Positions 12,907 to 26,200 of a stretch of 64,000 bases of DNA are shown here, piece after piece. The translations under genes were made by a program, and so were the position numbers. Below the pieces are notes generated by a model. The model did not search any database, was not told the origin of the DNA, and worked only from the letters and a program-made list of their open reading frames with translations. How positions within the stretch are numbered: the stretch's first letter is position 1; each line of letters begins with the position of its first letter. The stretch is from Owenia fusiformis. Taxonomy: Eukaryota > Annelida > Polychaeta > Sabellida > Oweniidae. The stretch covers positions 19,351,520 to 19,415,519 of the forward strand of contig CAIIXF020000012.1 of NCBI GenBank assembly GCA_903813345.2. The letters run 5' to 3'.

Positions 12907-13620
12907 TAGTATCGAATAAAACGGGCAAGTGAAATATATATAAGTTGCTGTGGTATCAGTGACCTTACATCAAACAGTATACGTTGTATACGCACATGTA
13001 TTGTGATGTGTTTACAGCAAATATATGACCGAAACTGACACAAAAACCGTTTCCAAAGGTACAGAACATTACCCATCAAACTCTACAGCAGACGCAAGTG
13101 AACGGCAAACCCGACGCGAGGCCATCGTTGGACCTTTCTGCGGTCTGGCAACGGCCTGTTGATTACTACGGGGACCGCAGAAATTAACGTCAAATATTAT
13201 AACTCCGAGTCAATTTCTACGGCTACTCTGCGGCCTGTAAAAAACGGAAACGCCGAACGGAGACCGCTAGGCAAGCGTAGTTTTTCTACGCTGGCCGCAG
13301 AAATTCACTTATTTAATTGATCTGCGATCGACTCACGGCCTCCGTACGACAAATGTGACTGGGGTGTAAATCAATTCGAGAAAATTTGTTTTCCAAATCG
13401 GTGTAGAGTCTTATTTGTTGACAAATTTAACATTTCCTTTTAAAGAGACATAGCGATTATATCCGGTGATTATAAGGCCGTCGTAGCCTCCATTGCCATG
13501 GTCACCAACTGTCAGTTAAATACCCTATGCGTATTTCATTTGATAACTGTTTATTGATGGACCTATGGCTAGAAGTGATGACGCACGCTTACGTCGATCG
13601 CCTTAGCACTGACTGTTATG
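12907..13620. other. CpG-rich intergenic stretch, no gene seen
   Basis: 13080-13340 is richer in C+G and CpG than its neighbours and repeats ctgcgg/ccgcagaaatt words. Some of these also occur at 11745-11880. It may be a decayed repeat. No splice-supported frame was found. Confidence 0.35.
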
Positions 13621-13762
13621 ATGCCTGGGTCACATTTGCTCCTAGTCTTCGGCCGGCGCCCGGCCGATTGAGTATTTTGTCCAAAATTGTATACAGTTTT
13701 GACCGGAATACTCAATCGGCCGGGCGCCGGCCGATGAATCGGAGCAAATGTGACCCAGGCAT
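13621..13762. mobile_element. 142-bp hairpin element, GCCTGGGTCACATTTGC ends
   Basis: The arms atgcctgggtcacatttgct and agcaaatgtgacccaggcat, followed by ggccggcgcccggccgattg, form an almost perfect hairpin around a short loop. A longer relative with the same termini lies at 51776-52725 inside the nitrate-porter gene. Confidence 0.85.
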
Positions 13763-14717
13763 TACTCACTTAATTACATTAAAGGCCCACTTTGGGAATT
13801 TTCAACATGTTTGGGCAAAATATATAAAGACTTACATTTAAATTTCATAGTATGTCCAATGTATTGATAAGAACCTTATCTTTCATTTGACACCAACAAC
13901 AGCTCAAATGGACCACATCAAACCTTACAGTAAATTATCAAAAAAAATAGTTTTGATCTGTCAAGCTTTATATATCAAGTTTTTATCAATGTCATTGAAA
14001 GATGGCAAAGTTGTTTGTATTAAATGATACATTCATTTTTGTGTCACCATCTTTTAAATCTGAGTAATTTAAAACATGCACTTTGTTTAACATGTGTATG
14101 CATGTCTAATGATCTCTGAACTTCAAATGCTTTTTTCTTTGTGAGTTATTTTTTTCTTGGTCCAATATTAAAGCAAATCAAACTTTGTGTCATATTAGAG
14201 CAAGTGTGTGAGTAACATGTTTCAATGATTATTTTTTCTTCTAAATTAAGTATAGTGTGCCTTTAATCAATTTGAGATTTGTTTTACAAATTGGTGTGGA
14301 GTCGCAATCAATGACATTAAGGAAATTCAAATATCTAAAACGTCTATTTGACAATATTTTTATTACAAAGTGAACTGTTTTTAAAATGTCTCAAAATGAA
14401 AATATTTTAAAATCTTGAATGGGGCCAAGAATCAACAACAGCTGAGATGTTACTAATGAAACAAATACTAGTTAGTGGCTTCAAATTACGGCATGAGAAT
14501 CAAATTTGTGTTGTAAACAGATAAAGTTAGGCTAACAACATATGTTTCCCATTCTTTATAACCGTCTGAAGTGAGACAAACAAAAGAAATGTGATAGTCT
14601 TTAGACTAAGAGAAAGAATTGAAACATACGTCTTCGGCATCGATTACAATAACATCCCTCTAGAGAGCAAGAAACATCGAATTCAACATTTCTGGAAAAC
14701 AACCTGCAGAATTTAAC
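13763..14717. other. Intergenic, no gene seen
   Basis: AT-rich sequence before the rapunzel/cephalotoxin-like gene. It probably includes that gene's promoter and 5' UTR. No TATA box or other site can be assigned with confidence. Confidence 0.35.
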
Positions 14718-17051
14718 ATGGAACAATTCAAGATGGTATTTGGAGGTATGTTAAATTAATTAAATACGTTTTATCCTTAATTGCCTATATTGTTATCAAT
14801 GATGCATGGTTATGCAATTAAAAATAAGAACACAAAAGTGTACAATATGTCCAGACAAATGGGTGATCGTTTATTATACTGCAAAATTGTCATCCTGATG
14901 TTAATGTACCCCCTGTAATTTTCCTTTTTAGGGTCAAAAACCAGTTGGCAAGACAATATTTTAAGAGAAAATCCAATGTGGGCGCCTTAGAATTTACCCA
15001 GACTGCTCTAAAACTAAGTACTTTGAGATTTGCATACACAGAATCATTCCTCAAACTTTGAAATCGAAGATGTTAAAAAGAAGTGCATGTACAACACTTT
15101 ACAGAGAAGATTTAATGTGCCACAATTTCGGAAAACATATTCAGTTCTAGATTTTTATACTAAGAACAATCCATGAAAATGTGAAACTGGTCCCTCAAAT
15201 GGTTCACCTTTATAGACAAGACTTTACAGACAAGGTTCAAGGACGGAAAATCCAAAATGGCTGCCCTGTGCCCTAACATCTACCCATAATGCTTAAAACG
15301 AAGCGGTTCTAGATTTTTATATAAAGAATCATACCTGAAAATTTGAAATCGACGACTTCCCTGAGAATGGGTTAAAGACTTAACAAACATAATTTTAGTA
15401 CGGAAAATCAAAAATGACCAACTTCAAGATCCAGAATGGCCTATAACTAATCAGTTCTAGATTTTCATAATAAAAATCATCCCTAAAAAATTTGAAAGTG
15501 ATCCCTAAAACGTTAACCTGTCATATTTATTAATTTTGGGGGGTTTTAAAATACAGGTAAAAAGTCTGTGTGTGGCTTGAAGTATTGAGCCTCGCACATT
15601 TGATATGTGAACAATTGTGAGATACCATTATTTTCATACTTTTGTTTCGAATAAGGATCGGCTAAACATAAACATACCTCACACCATGTCAGTAATATCA
15701 TGATCAATGTTCAGTGGTTTATCCATTATATACTCGATTAACGTGTATTCGTTTTTCATTTCAGGCGAACGTTTCTCATGGCTGCTCATCTTTGTTATTC
15801 TAGCTTCAATGGAGAAGGGTGGACGCGCAATAAGTGCTGTTGACAAGGCAAATATAGAAAAAGGCTTCACAGCTGGAACAGCAATTCTCAACTATATTGC
15901 GGAGAAAGAATTTATAGAGGCTTTAACTGCAATAGCCAAAGGTATTGGTCCATTCCTGGGTGCTTTCGGTCCGTTTCTTAGTTTTATCCTCGCGTTTATA
16001 CCAGCCTCTGATTCGGCTGTCCTGGCATACCTAAAAGACATGATGGAAAACATTGATAACAGATTCAATCGACTGGACTCACGCTTCGATGAAATCCAAC
16101 GCTTGATTGATTGGAATAAGGTGGCGGTGAACTTTGGTCAAATCGAACAAAAGATCTTGGCAATGGATGTAGAACACAGACATCTTTATACCAGTGGGGC
16201 ACCTCCGGCGAATAGGAAACGCGTATTCGTTACACACTTCGAAAGTGACTTTCAGCTTAGTGGGTTGAAATTGTATAACGCAATCGTGTATACACACGGT
16301 ACATTTCAGGAAAATCTCGGAGAATCGGTTATGCGCTAAAAATGACCGCAAGAAGACACGAGATTTTCTTCTTGGTGTAATGCGACTTCTCCTACAAGCA
16401 GTTAAAATAGAACTTGCATATTATAATGTCAAAGGGTTTGAAACGATTGCCCAACAGAGAAGACGAGAATGGGAAACCAGGATTCGAACGGTTAAATCGA
16501 ATTTCGAACAATTTGACAGGACAGTTAGAGACAGATACCATGCTCAGTCTCGTGTGGACATTAAAAAATATGCTGCCGAAAATTATGGCATGAGCCACGA
16601 AGTCTTCAGTAGAGGGTTGTACGGAATGTTAAATGAAAAGTATTACTGGCGTGTCTGGTTTGTTGTTGTTTACAATCCGATATACGGTTATGAGAAGCAC
16701 ACTGTTAGTGTATGTGGCGGACATATTCTATTTCGACAAGACGGACGAAACATCGTGGTTGCAAGCAAGGACCGAAATGCAAGTGCAATGGACTTGCAAA
16801 GAGCGAGAACAAACCTGAATAACGCCTTTTATTATACCTATGGTTTGGGGAGTTTTGGGATGCTTTACCGAGGAGGCTTTGCCAGACGCCATTACAACAG
16901 AATTGATAAAACAGGTGCATGTAGTGTTGCTGTTATACGGACTGACTCAAATGTGTCGTACAGAGGAGACCCAAATAGAATAATGCACATCATTGTAAGT
17001 CCCCACAGAATTATTGCCGCAGACCTCCTGCATGTGATCATGTTCGGCTAA
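14718..17051 (+). pseudogene. Rapunzel/SE-cephalotoxin-like protein gene, frame broken
   Basis: A short first exon (14718-14745, ATG at 14718, donor GTATGT) joins in phase to an exon beginning at 15765 after a clear pyrimidine tract and CAG. An ATG at 15707 lies within the intron and is less likely. The second exon encodes a hydrophobic segment at once after the junction, then a glycine-rich hydrophobic stretch (about 15940-16010) and a long amphipathic helical region (about 16040-16170). This layout is typical of the rapunzel/cephalotoxin-like family of secreted or membrane-associated animal proteins. The frame ends at 16339, close to a run of five A. Family-like sequence goes on in another frame from about 16340 to the stop at 17049-17051. 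The gene is therefore a young pseudogene, or the assembly has a small error. The activity of family members outside a few animals is unknown. No toxicity should be assumed. Confidence 0.6.
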
Positions 17052-17069
17052 AATGCCATACAAAATACA

Positions 17070-19510
17070 ACAATTTCAATTGTTTGCGAAACGGATTGGA
17101 CAAGGCTGAATCTTTTCAGGATCTTTTTAGGAACGTATCGTATGACTTAAACTGACTTATAGAAAACGGATTTAAACTGTATAGGAACAGATTGAACGTA
17201 CTTAGAACCATTTGGGGTCTATTTACAAACTCACACGAACGTAATCGAACGGATAGGTCCTCCGATGCTCAAATTCTCTGGTTGTCGCCACGTCCTGCAT
17301 TGAGAACGAGTGTCAACGTACTTTAGACGAGCTTGATGGACTTCAAACGGAACTGTCGTACTTCGAGAACGAGGCAAAACCTGTTGCAAACGGGTTTAAA
17401 CTGATTAAAGACATATCAAAGACTGTTTATGAACAAGTTGGCAGAAATATAGCTGTCACACAAAACGTATTAAGAACGAGGTACAACTAATTGTCAACTG
17501 GTTTAAACTGATTAAGGACGTAATTGAACTGCTTGGATACGTTGTGTAGAGGAGACGAACACACAATTTAACCCGATCTAAACTTGATACCAACGTACTG
17601 CAGACGGAATAAAGACGAGGTGAACGTTTTAAAAACTGTTTATGAACGAATCAACAGAAATAGCTATCACACCAGAACCAGTTGTCACTGCGTTCTTCAA
17701 AACGTTGCCGAACAGGTTTTAAACTGTGTGCAAACGAAATGAACGTAGCTCAGTGCAACTTCACAAAATTCGATAGCAACCATACCGTTTTATAATTAAA
17801 TCGTGTAACAACGTACTAAAACGAGATGACACACTAGACTTAAAACGTAATTGCCGTACTTCGACCCTACGCGTTAACAACGTTGTGCAATCGGATATCA
17901 ATTGTATGTACGTGTGCATACCGTCATGGTGCGACCTGAACGAACTGGGAATGAGATGGACGTATTTAAGTTTATGAACGAATGACTGGAAAGAACGGTT
18001 TAGAACTAGTTTGGTGTGATAGGGGTGTTATAATTGAACTGGCAGTACGCTGCGGTCACATGAAAGTAGCTTTATCTTAACCCCCTATCACACCAAACTA
18101 GTTCTTACCCGTTCTTGCCAGTCCTACGAAAACGTCGTAAAACGGGCTCAATCTGGCTGTGGTCGGGAAATATGTCTAAAATAATTAGCTACTTCGTTCA
18201 TAAACAGTCTTCAATACGTCCATCTCATTCGCAGTTCGTTCAGGTCGCTCCACGTCGGTGTGCAACGTCGTATAACGCACCCCTTAGTCTAGAAGGTCAT
18301 TATGACCTGATTACAGAACGGTATGGTCGCCATCTAATTTTGAATCGATTCAAAATTCTAAATCACATTCCCCCTCCGGGAAAGTCCATGAAGTTCGTAA
18401 ACAGACCGTAGAACAATGTAGCTACGTTCATTCAGTTCGCACACAGTTTAAAACCGATTCGGCAACGTTTTGAAGAACGCAGTGACAACTGGTTCCATAC
18501 GGTTGAACTCGTTCTAAAATAGTAAACATCGAGTTGGGTCTGTCTACGAACAGAATGAACGAGCTAAAAACGGACTAGATTGGGGTCTCACGGCTGCAAT
18601 TTACGCCTGACTACACAACGTCGTAATACGTCCCTAGTAGGATCGAAGTACGACACTTCCGTTCGTAGTGTGTCCCTTGTGCGTCCATGTCGTCTTAAGT
18701 ACGTTGTCACTCGTTCTGATTGCAGAACGTGACGATCACCAGAAAATTTTGAGCATGCTCTAAGTTCTGGAGGACCTACTCCTTCGAGTAGTTTCAGGAA
18801 GTTTGTAAACAGATCCCAAACGGTTCTTAGTGGGTTCTAAATACGTCAAATCCGTTCATGCACAGTTTAAGCCCGTTTTCGAGAACGTAGTTAGAACTAG
18901 TTTGGTGTGATAGTGGGGTTACTATCACACCAAACTATTTCTCACTACGTTCTCAAAAACGGGCTTCAACTGTGCACGAGAACGGACTGGACGTACTTAA
19001 AACCGTTTGGGGTCTATTTACAAACTTCATCGAACGGGAAGGTCCTCTAGAACATAGAACATGCTCAAAATGTTCTCATGGTCGTCACGTTCTAGAACGA
19101 GTTACAGCGCACTAACGACGATTTGGACGTACTACGAACGGAACCGTCGTACTTCAATCCTACTAGGGACGTTTTTAAACTGTGGGCGAACGGAATGAAC
19201 GTAGCTGCAACTTTCTAAGCTCTATTTACGAGCTTCATGAACTTTCTAAGACGGGAAGGTGATTTTAGAATTGTGAAATGATCCAAAATTCGATGGCGAC
19301 CATACCGTTCTGTAATCAGGTCGACGACGTTGCACATCGACGTGGTGCGACCTGAACGAACAATGAATGAGATGGATTTATTGAAGACTGTTTATGAACG
19401 AAGTAGCTAATTATTTTAGACATATTTCCCGACCACAGCCAGATTGAGCCTGTTTTACGACGTTTTCGTATGACTGGCAAGAACGGGTAAGAACTAGTTT
19501 TATGTCATAT
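17070..19510. repeat. Nested inverted-repeat composite rich in AACG
   Basis: About 2.4 kb is dense in gaacg/cgttc words. Two palindrome centres are marked by tagtttggtgtgata facing its complement, near 18004-18110 (centre about 18050) and 18898-18950 (centre about 18926). Block 18095-18290 recurs inverted at about 19325-19500. Block 17180-17370 recurs in direct orientation at about 18990-19150. A partial copy lies at 17925-18020. Open frames here are not coding. The structure looks like repeated foldback insertions or a large non-autonomous transposon with internal duplications. Confidence 0.75.
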
Positions 19511-19531
19511 GGGGGGGGGGGGGGGGGGGGG
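19511..19531. repeat. 21-base poly-G run
   Basis: An uninterrupted run of 21 G directly follows the last copy of the AACG-rich composite. It could form a G-quadruplex or be a length-unstable site. Confidence 0.95.
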
Positions 19532-20162
19532 TAATGAGTAATGATATTGTTTGTTTTTAAGTAAGTCATGATCATGTCCTATTACAACATCTATATAAGA
19601 TATTTCGTTATTAGTTGAAATACATTTATTCATAATGTAGCTGTGAGATTGAAATATAGCAAATCTAACCAGCTTGGAAACCTGTTTCTTTTCAAAATCA
19701 ATTAGATATCCACGAATAAAATCATGAACATTATGAGTGAAACATATGAATCTAATCCACAAATAATATAGGTTGATCAAAATAAGTTATTCTAGAATTA
19801 AAGCGTTGCATTTTTGGTCACATTGTATGCTTGAACATGTTGTATGTACTTAAGTGTGCATGAAAAGTGCGACATTAGAGTACTAACAGTACACATACAT
19901 TGCCTGGATACAGTCTGTTGCACATATATAAGTCATTTTTACAATTACCAATACGCTTCTATCCCTTGTAATTATGTGACCTCATGTATTAAAAGTTATT
20001 TGCAAGTCATTTTTTCTGAGACCTGTTGCGAATGTTCACACATAGTGGAAATGTTCGTTTTAAATTTTGTTTATAGGGAAACAGAATTTCCCCTCATAGA
20101 AAATGTTATTCTTGATACTCATTCACCACCGTGTTTACTATGTCTGCTTCAAATTAAGTCAA
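19532..20162. other. Probable 3' UTR of the Ig-CBM14 gene
   Basis: AT-rich sequence downstream (minus strand) of the terminal exons of the Ig-CBM14 gene. On the minus strand an AATAAA lies at about 19625-19630. No other gene is seen. Confidence 0.35.
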
Positions 20163-20245
20163 TTATTTAGTAAGACTCCTATCAGATTTACAAAACTCTC
20201 CATTCGGCCAGTCACATATCTGGAGCTGCTCGTTGAATACCAATC
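20163..20245 (-). CDS. Ig-CBM14 gene: alternative terminal exon, form B
   Basis: After a good CTTTTCAG acceptor this exon encodes GLVFNEQLQICDWPNGEFCK and stops at 20163-20165. It has the same incoming phase and the same job as form A, with a shorter tail. The two exons are a tandem duplication 220 bp apart, so splicing may choose either; protein length would be 1,514 residues with this one. Confidence 0.7.
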
Positions 20246-23200
20246 CTGAAAAGAACAAGAATGGAACGTGTTCAGCAGAAATTCAAATGTTATTTTCAAT
20301 TAGGTACAAATCTCATAATCAGATCATAATATCAAACATCTTTGAAAGAACCAATTGAGCTTAAATTCGGTTTTTCTTTTTGCAGGATTACCCATGTGTT
20401 GATCAATCATTTAAGGCTATTAGTATTAGTATAATTATCAGATTTGTACCTAGTATGTGGCTCTTTAGCCAAACTTTCCTCGAAATTCGCCATCTTTTCC
20501 GCATGGTGCAGGAGCGCTTTCTGGCCAATCACAGACTTGGATTTTCTCATTAAACACAAGTCCTTGTATTATAAAAGTGTAAAGCATTGTATACATTATC
20601 AACCTTGACATATATATATTTTTAGAAGTGAAATATAGAATAATTTACGTTTGGCAACTGCAAGTTCCGATTTGATAGCGTGATGTTATTGTTATGGCCA
20701 GTCGATGTTTCAAATTGTTTTCATGAAAGGAGGACGGAAAGTATCGCAATAGATTTTGGACAGTCATGTTGGATTTTGGCTATTTTCTGAGGATTTAAAC
20801 AGGTGCATATATTAGGCCAATGCATTACCTCCAGGAAATTAGCACTAAAAGAGATGAAAATAATTTCGACTTTGAGACTGGGAAGATGCAAACACCCACC
20901 CACATTTTTTCTGAAATGTTGTCCTGATTTTCAACCCCTTCCACCCCTGCTTTTTCAATTTTTGTTACATCAAGCAATATGTTGCGTTTTGAGACAAGTT
21001 ACCCTTTTCCTGAAGGTAATGTACTGGCCTAAAATATGCACTTGTTTAAATCCTCAGAAAATAACCAAATTCCAACATAATATGACTGTCCGAAATCCGT
21101 TGCGATACTTTCCGTCCTCCTTCCAATACATGTAGGTCGGATATGAATGACTCTGTGATAAAATCACCAAAGACAAACGGGCTTTTACAAATTGTTCGAA
21201 AAAGAATACACACATACATACAGGGTGGGCCAAAAAAAACCACCCCCCCTAGCCATTATTCCTGATAAATATTCATTTCTTAACATGTACACCAACAATG
21301 ATATATCATTTTAAAGATAATTTAATTTGCAACAAAATGATATATAATAGAACAATTTTCAACTTCCCTGGCTTGAGATATAACCATTTATGTGACATGG
21401 GGGTCAAAAAACACCTTTTCAAATTTCATCGATTTTGCGAACAATAGCCTATTTCTACCAAATTTTACTGTTCAGTTAAAAATTGCAACATTGTCATGAG
21501 TCTTTCATAATTTGATATTATATATTGTTTTCATTCAGTTTTTGAACCATGCATGCTCAATAAACATGTGTATGCTGATAAAACAAATTAATTTCTTCTT
21601 CAGGCTGTCCAAATATGGCTCAATAGACCCACCCCCCGACCCATCCTCTGATCGGATTATTCACTAAAGACTCGAAAGCCATTGGTATAATTGATGGATC
21701 TCTGCGAAGGTACCATCGAACTCCTAATTATTTATTCTTTCAGTTTGTCTACATCCCTGATAGGCTAGTGATCTTCATAGACCAACTGTTCTAAATGCCC
21801 AAGGTACTATACATGTAATCAACAGGATAGACCCTATATATCAGTAAGCAAGAATAGGGACATTTGCGATAAAAGGCTACTCAAATCGAAAGGGTAGTGC
21901 TGTCCCAAAAGGGAAAGACCGTACAGGCCCTGTTTTTGTTGAACCAGGAGCAAAAATATACTCTGAATGTTAATGACACGAGGTGTTAAAAAGGACTCCT
22001 CAAGGATATAAAAAACATGTGAAAGAAATGTCATTATCTGATAGGAAAGTGCTTCATCAAACAGGTCCAATGAGTTTTTGGAGATTCGAAATGACACCAT
22101 CTCTCGCCCGGACAAATGGCTTACTGACACTCCAGATGCCAATAATGTTGATTACCATTCCTGGGGGCATCTAGAACAGTTGGTATTTAAAGATACCCAT
22201 CCTATCAGGGATGTAGAGGAACTAAAAGAAAGAATAACTAGCAGTTGAATGGTACTTCCGCATACATCCATCAATTATGCCATCAACCAATGGCTTACGC
22301 GTCTTAAGTGAATAATCCAATCAGAGGATGGGTCCGGGGGGAGTCTATTGAGTCATATTTGGACAGACGGAAGAAGAAATTAATTTGTTTTATAAGCATA
22401 CACATGTTTTTTGAGCATGCATGGTTCAAAAACTGAATGAAAACAAAATATAATATCCAATTATGAAAGACCCATGACAATGTTGCAATTTTTAAATGAA
22501 CAGTAGAATTTGGTAGAAATAGGCCATTGTTCGCAAAATCGATGAAAATTGAAAAGGTGTTTTTTGACCCCCATGTCACATAATTGGTTATGTATCCATC
22601 TGGGGTTGTTGAAAATGGTGCTATTATATATCATTTTGTTGCAAATTAAATTATCTTTAAAATGATGTATCATTGTTGGTGTACATGTTAAAAAATAAAT
22701 ATTTATCAGGAATAATGGCTAGGGGGGTGGTTTTTTTTGGCCCACCCTGTATATGTATTACCTGGATTACACTTGTTGTGTCCAAGAAAGAACCCATGCC
22801 AACAAGTGTAGTAGTATTGACAATTTCTGGCCTCGTCGGCGTACTTCTGATTTTGCTTCTCTCCGCAGTCTCGCCACACACCACAAGGAGCAGGCGCCTT
22901 GGCTGGACTGAAATGCAACATATTATAGTTTTATTACATATCATAGCAGGCGCCTTGGTTGGACTGAAATTTTGTTATATCCCATAACATGCGCCGTGGC
23001 TGGAGTGAAATTCAACATGTATTTTATTTTATCCTACACTTAGTGTACTAAATGTATAATAACATCAAAAAATAAATTTGATATTTATTGGTAAAATGAA
23101 TAATCGGAGGATATCGTGATGATATACTCCGGGCGGAGGATATCGTGACGATATACTCCGGATAACCCAATATGCGGAGGATATTGTGACGATATACTCC

Positions 23201-26200
23201 GCTTGCTGATTTCCCGCCAAATTGACTCTATTTGGCATGAAATTCATTTTGCAATGATATCATGCATTTAGTTCACTCCTTGTAAGTGTAGGATAATAAG
23301 AACATCCTATGATTTTTTCAGAATATCATTTTAATCTACTCGGTGATATTGATATATGCACTCGTTCGCTTTGCTCTCTCGTGCAGATATCAATATCACC
23401 TCGTAGATAAAAACGATATTCCTCAAAATCATAGGATATCCTATAAGTATACCACAGCGGGCGCCTTAGTTGGACTGAAATGCAACATATTATAGTTTTA
23501 TTACATATCATAGCAGGCGCCTTGGTTGGACTGAAATTTTGTTATATCCCATAACATGCGCCGTGGCTGGAGTGAAATTCAACAGGTATTTTATTGTATA
23601 CCACAGCGGGCGCCTTGGCTGGACTGAAATGCAACATATTATAGTTTTATTACATATCATAGCAGGCGCCTTGGTTGGACTGAAATTTTGTTATATCCCA
23701 TAACATGCGCCGTGGCTGGAGTGAAATTCAACATGTATTTTATTGTATACTACAGCGGGTGCCTTGGCTGGACTGAAATGCAACATATATTTTTATTGTA
23801 TACCATGGCAGGCGCCTTGGCTGGACTGAAACCTTTGTTATGTCCCATGGCATGCGCCGTGGAAATGCAACAAATACACACTGCTATACGGAGGAACTAA
23901 AATGAAACATGTTTTTTGTAGTATACCATAGCTTGAATTTTACACAGATTATTTTGGTTAGTTTATCTTTGTAATCGTTGATATTTTTCATATATCAGGT
24001 GTCCCAAAAAAACAGCCACTGTTTGACAAGTATCACCTCGGGAACTGATAGACCAAAACTGAAAATTTGTACAAAGTATCCTAAGGATTATTAGCAAGTT
24101 GTAAAAAAATCAAAAAAAAATCAAGTAATTAAATATTCTGTGAGCACTAAGAAATTCAAGATAGCATGTCAAAAATTCCCATACCGGAGCTCTGACATGT
24201 GACTTTTATAGTGTTTGTTGCAGCTATCATCTTCGCACGCTCGGTCTTCACTGCATTCGATAGGAGCCGAGAGATGTCTGAATAATTCTTTTCATTCATC
24301 CCAGATATCCAAAATCCAATTCATTCTCAAATTCATTGGAGTTGATATTGTTAGAATAAATACGGAAAAGTATTTTTGCTTGTAAATGGATTAATAAGTG
24401 ACTTTTACATTGATATTGGTTATTTTGACATACTGTCAAAGTAATTCTAAAATACACTCATAATATGAGACCAATCTCTTACATATTCATGGCACTAGCA
24501 GAGGATACCCTAAAGTGCCTCATCAGGTAAATCTTTCAAAGAATTTGGCTCACCTATTGCTGAGAAATTAATTACTTGTCACATTGCTTCTCATTTTTGG
24601 TAGAAACACTATAAAGTTCTCATTGCGTTGCTCCGGTGTGAGCTATTGAGACATGCTATCTTGAATTTCTAAGTACTCATTACATGATCTTTTTCATATT
24701 TTTGTACCATGCTATCAATATTCTTGGGCTACTTTGTACAAATTTTCAGGGAATTTGGTTAATCAGTTGCGAAGATAATACTTGTCAAAAAGTGGCTCAT
24801 TTTTGGGACACCCGATATGTAATGGATGTAAACGGTCATAGGATAAAGTTCAATATGAAACATATATAATGACCGTACCTGTCACAGGTACCACTGTTCG
24901 AATTCAATACATTTGGGGAGGTACATCGGACTTTGTAGGCTTTGTTTCCATAGCAACGGTAGAATACCCGGCAACCTCCACCATATACGCCGTCTAGTTT
25001 CCTGGAGCAATCGAATTCTCGTGAGCCTACGAATTGCACCTTCCCTAAACCTGAAAATCATCGGATTAAATGGGTAAGTTGAGTGAAAAATGTAGGGGTT
25101 TTGATATAGTTACACGTTTTAAAGAGAACGTATAATATCCCTGGGGATAACTGTCCCCTTCTTTTGTTTTTTTCAAGGGACCTAATTTAAACTGTTTTCT
25201 TTCATATAGCTTCACTCAATCGGGCAGGTAAATACTCAGAATAGAACAACTAGTCTCTAGAATATAATATATCTACCAATACATCTACAAGTTATCTTTA
25301 AAGAGTAACTACACTTCCCTTATTTGGTTAGTTTACATGAAGAATTGATCTCTGACGGCTCGCGCTAAAGAAACAATACAAAATCTGGGTAAAGTGCCTA
25401 TATGGACACCCTGTATATTAAAATAGAAATAAAGAGACACTGCACCTACCTGGATCGAAGTTATGTTTTGGTGTTGTAAGAGTGACTTCTTCTAGTGAAA
25501 TAGTTGTCACCGTAGGATTAACAGTGGTACTTGATGTGTACTGTCGCGTTCCTCTCTCACCGTCCATGATTCTTATTCGTCTTTGGTTAACTAATTTTTG
25601 CCATCGCAAAACTTTCTTTGTCGTTGACCGGTCATCATTTTTAAATCTATTCTTAATTTTAACTTCATCGCTCGTGGCAGTCTTTGTGAGGTCTTTTATT
25701 TTGGGAAATAAAATTCTGGCTTTGATTGTTGTAGTGAGTGTAGGTGTAGATGTTGTGGTCGTGGTCGTGGTTGGAATTCCCTTAGTGGTTGTAGATGGTT
25801 TTATATAATGTTTTCCTATTCTAGCTTTAGGTTTTAACTTTAGAAATTTAGATATGATCGCCTTTGCTTTGGTGGATGCAATACTTTCGGTTGTAATGAT
25901 ATCCACTGGTGCCGCTGTTGGAACATGTTTAGTTGTTGTACCTGAGGAAACCATCTTTTGTGTAAAACTATCCATTGCTTTAACGTATGCTTTGAAACGA
26001 TTCAGTTTGTCACCTGATATCTGGTTATTGTCCTTGGGGTCTTTTCCGATGTTTGTGGGTTTCTGTTCTGTCTCAGTTAAAGATGAATCAAAGGCTTTCT
26101 GTTCATCTGGTTTTCTTTTGGCATCAGCAACACTTTTTGTTTCTTTCCTTGGAGAATGGTTATCTATTCGGCGTCCTTGGCCTTCCATTTGTGTTCTTGA

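Larger units (their letters stand above)
22890..23880 (-). repeat. Minisatellite of about 12 copies of the exon 8 splice acceptor
   Basis: The plus-strand words ggcgccttggctggactgaaa (here read around the intron border of exon 8) recur about every 45-55 bp. They lie near 22893, 22951, 22990, 23459, 23514, 23557, 23607, 23664, 23706, 23757, 23811 and 23851. They form a three-part higher-order unit of about 148 bp. On the gene strand each copy contains TTTCAG followed by the first codons of exon 8. The array is interrupted by an element and a hairpin (23031-23450). Confidence 0.85.
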
